Shown in pieces: positions 5,257 through 5,908 of a stretch of DNA of 5,908 bases (the first letter of the stretch is position 1; each line of letters opens with the position of its first letter). The stretch is from assembly GCA_030537915.1 (NCBI GenBank), contig JAUNUZ010000161.1, positions 1 to 5,908 on the forward strand, given 5' to 3'. The notes under the pieces were generated by a model that was not told the origin of the DNA, did no database searches, and saw nothing but the letters and a program-made list of their open reading frames with translations. The translations under genes and the position numbers were made by a program. This DNA comes from Micrococcales bacterium (GTDB lineage: Bacteria; Actinomycetota; Actinomycetes; Actinomycetales; Dermatophilaceae).

Positions 5257-5787
5257 ATGCATCGCGAACACCTCGCCGAGCTCGTCGCCTCTCACCTGCA
5301 GGACGTGCCCGACTTCCCCAAGCCGGGGGTCGTCTTCAAGGACTTCACGCCGTTGCTCGCGGACCCGTCGGCGCTCAAGGCCGTCGTCGATGACGTGGTG
5401 ACGCGCTACGCGGGTCGGGTCGACTTTATCGCCGGCATCGAGGCGCGAGGTTTCATGATCGGGACCGCCTGCGCGGTCGCCCTGGGCGTCGGGTTCATCC
5501 CGATCCGCAAGAAGGGCAAGCTGCCGGCAGCGACCTTCACCGCCTCCTACGACCTGGAGTACGGCTCGGCGACGATCGAGGTGCACCAGGACGCGTGCAC
5601 GGCTGGCGCCCGCGTCCTTGTCATGGACGACGTGATCGCCACCGGTGGCACCGCAGCGGCAGCGTGCGAGCTGGTAGAGCGAGGGGGGGCCCAGGTGGTC
5701 GCCGTCGACGTCATCGTCGAGATCGGATTCCTGCGCGGCCGGGACAGGTTGCGCGATTACGACGTGGAGTCCCTGCTGACAATCTGA
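5257..5787 (+). CDS. apt: Adenine phosphoribosyltransferase
   Basis: Apt salvages adenine by condensing it with PRPP to give AMP and pyrophosphate, in the cytoplasm. The 176 residues match the usual length. Motifs in order: VPDFPKPGVVFKDFTPLL (17-34), the N-terminal family signature; GIEARGF (60-66); the flexible-loop region RKKGKLP (84-90); YDLEYG (98-103); and the PRPP-binding motif VLVMDDVIATGGT (120-132), with Asp124-Asp125 and the ATGGT loop that holds the 5'-phosphate. The start is ATG 5257, with AAAGG (5248-5252) 4 nt upstream. It follows secF by 81 nt on the same strand and precedes a probable rel gene, the standard actinobacterial order secD-secF-apt-rel. It is probably read from the secDF transcript. 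No defect is seen. Confidence 0.96.
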   Translation: MHREHLAELVASHLQDVPDFPKPGVVFKDFTPLLADPSALKAVVDDVVTRYAGRVDFIAGIEARGFMIGTACAVALGVGFIPIRKKGKLPAATFTASYDLEYGSATIEVHQDACTAGARVLVMDDVIATGGTAAAACELVERGGAQVVAVDVIVEIGFLRGRDRLRDYDVESLLTI

Positions 5788-5792
5788 GCCCC

Positions 5793-5798
5793 TATCAT
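5793..5798 (+). promoter_or_regulatory. Candidate -10 element of a leaderless promoter for the gene at 5805
   Basis: TATCAT fits TANNNT and lies 6 nt before the ATG at 5805, a distance that would start the mRNA at the start codon. No Shine-Dalgarno is present in the 17-nt gap after apt. A -35-like CTGACA (5776-5781) is only 11 nt away, too close to pair with it. Confidence 0.45.
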
Positions 5799-5804
5799 TG
5801 ATTC

Positions 5805-5908
5805 ATGAACGAGCCGGCAGCCTCCGCAGAGACGCGGGTCACGCCTGGCGATGAAGTACCCGCCACCGGAGTGGTCGGCCAAGGCGCTCTGCCGTCTGGC
5901 CCGGGTGG
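5805..5908 (+). CDS. N-terminal fragment, probably the (p)ppGpp synthetase/hydrolase Rel
   Basis: An ORF opens at ATG 5805 and runs off the window; 34 complete codons are visible, beginning MNEPAASAETRVTPGDEVPA. The stretch is hydrophilic, Ala/Pro/Gly-rich and apparently disordered, with no domain motif. The assignment rests on position: in actinobacteria the gene after apt is usually the bifunctional RelA/SpoT homologue, whose N-terminus before the HD hydrolase domain is variable and disordered, as here. Synthesis and breakdown of (p)ppGpp would be its role. Start choice is supported by the -10-like TATCAT 6 nt upstream and the lack of a Shine-Dalgarno, suggesting a leaderless mRNA separate from apt. 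The sequence alone does not prove identity. Confidence 0.6.
   Translation, partial: MNEPAASAETRVTPGDEVPATGVVGQGALPSGPG

Noticed and set aside
3643..5586. A 647-codon open frame on the minus strand across secF and apt
   Set aside because: It is antisense to two certain genes, rich in Arg/Asp/Gly with no recognisable domain, and typical of the stop-poor opposite strand in high-GC coding DNA.
5776..5798. A complete -35/-10 promoter using CTGACA and TATCAT before the rel-like gene
   Set aside because: The spacer is 11 nt, far too short; only the -10 element is kept.

Overview
The window is high-GC DNA with dense genes and strong G/C third-position bias. It is most consistent with an actinobacterium (Actinomycetota). 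SecD and SecF are separate proteins of actinobacterial type, followed by apt and an apparent rel start, and several start codons look leaderless. Genus cannot be fixed from this sequence.

Layout: (1) 2-268 (+) is the 3' end of an ECF42-like sigma factor with a C-terminal TPR-type helical domain. (2) Converging on it are two minus-strand genes. pdxT (1507-884) encodes the glutaminase of the PLP synthase. A DinB-fold / mycothiol-dependent-enzyme-like protein (811-338) follows it 72 nt downstream. A GC-rich hairpin (291-311) lies between the convergent ends. (3) 1508-1880 is a 373-nt divergent control region. It holds a probable leaderless promoter for pdxT, one or two candidate promoters for secD and a 27-codon upstream ORF with its own Shine-Dalgarno that stops 4 nt before secD. 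(4) secD (1881-3839), a 28-codon mini-ORF (3836-3922) and secF (3919-5175) form a tight chain. The mini-ORF overlaps the secD stop and the secF start by ATGA at both ends. (5) apt (5257-5787) is followed by the first 34 codons of a gene at 5805, probably the (p)ppGpp synthetase/hydrolase Rel by position, with a -10 element 6 nt before its ATG.

Function: SecD and SecF form the proton-driven accessory complex of the Sec translocase. PdxT supplies ammonia for pyridoxal 5'-phosphate synthesis. Apt salvages adenine, and Rel, if correctly identified, sets (p)ppGpp. The region is mainly housekeeping; no CRISPR, insertion sequence, tRNA, rRNA or defence system is visible.

The points that stand out are the two unannotated-type small ORFs placed directly before secD and secF, a gene order that lacks pdxS, yebC, ruvCAB and yajC where actinobacteria usually have them, a near-identical -10/discriminator sequence at the two divergent promoters, and a 110-residue Pro/Ala/Thr linker in SecD with no acidic or aromatic residue.
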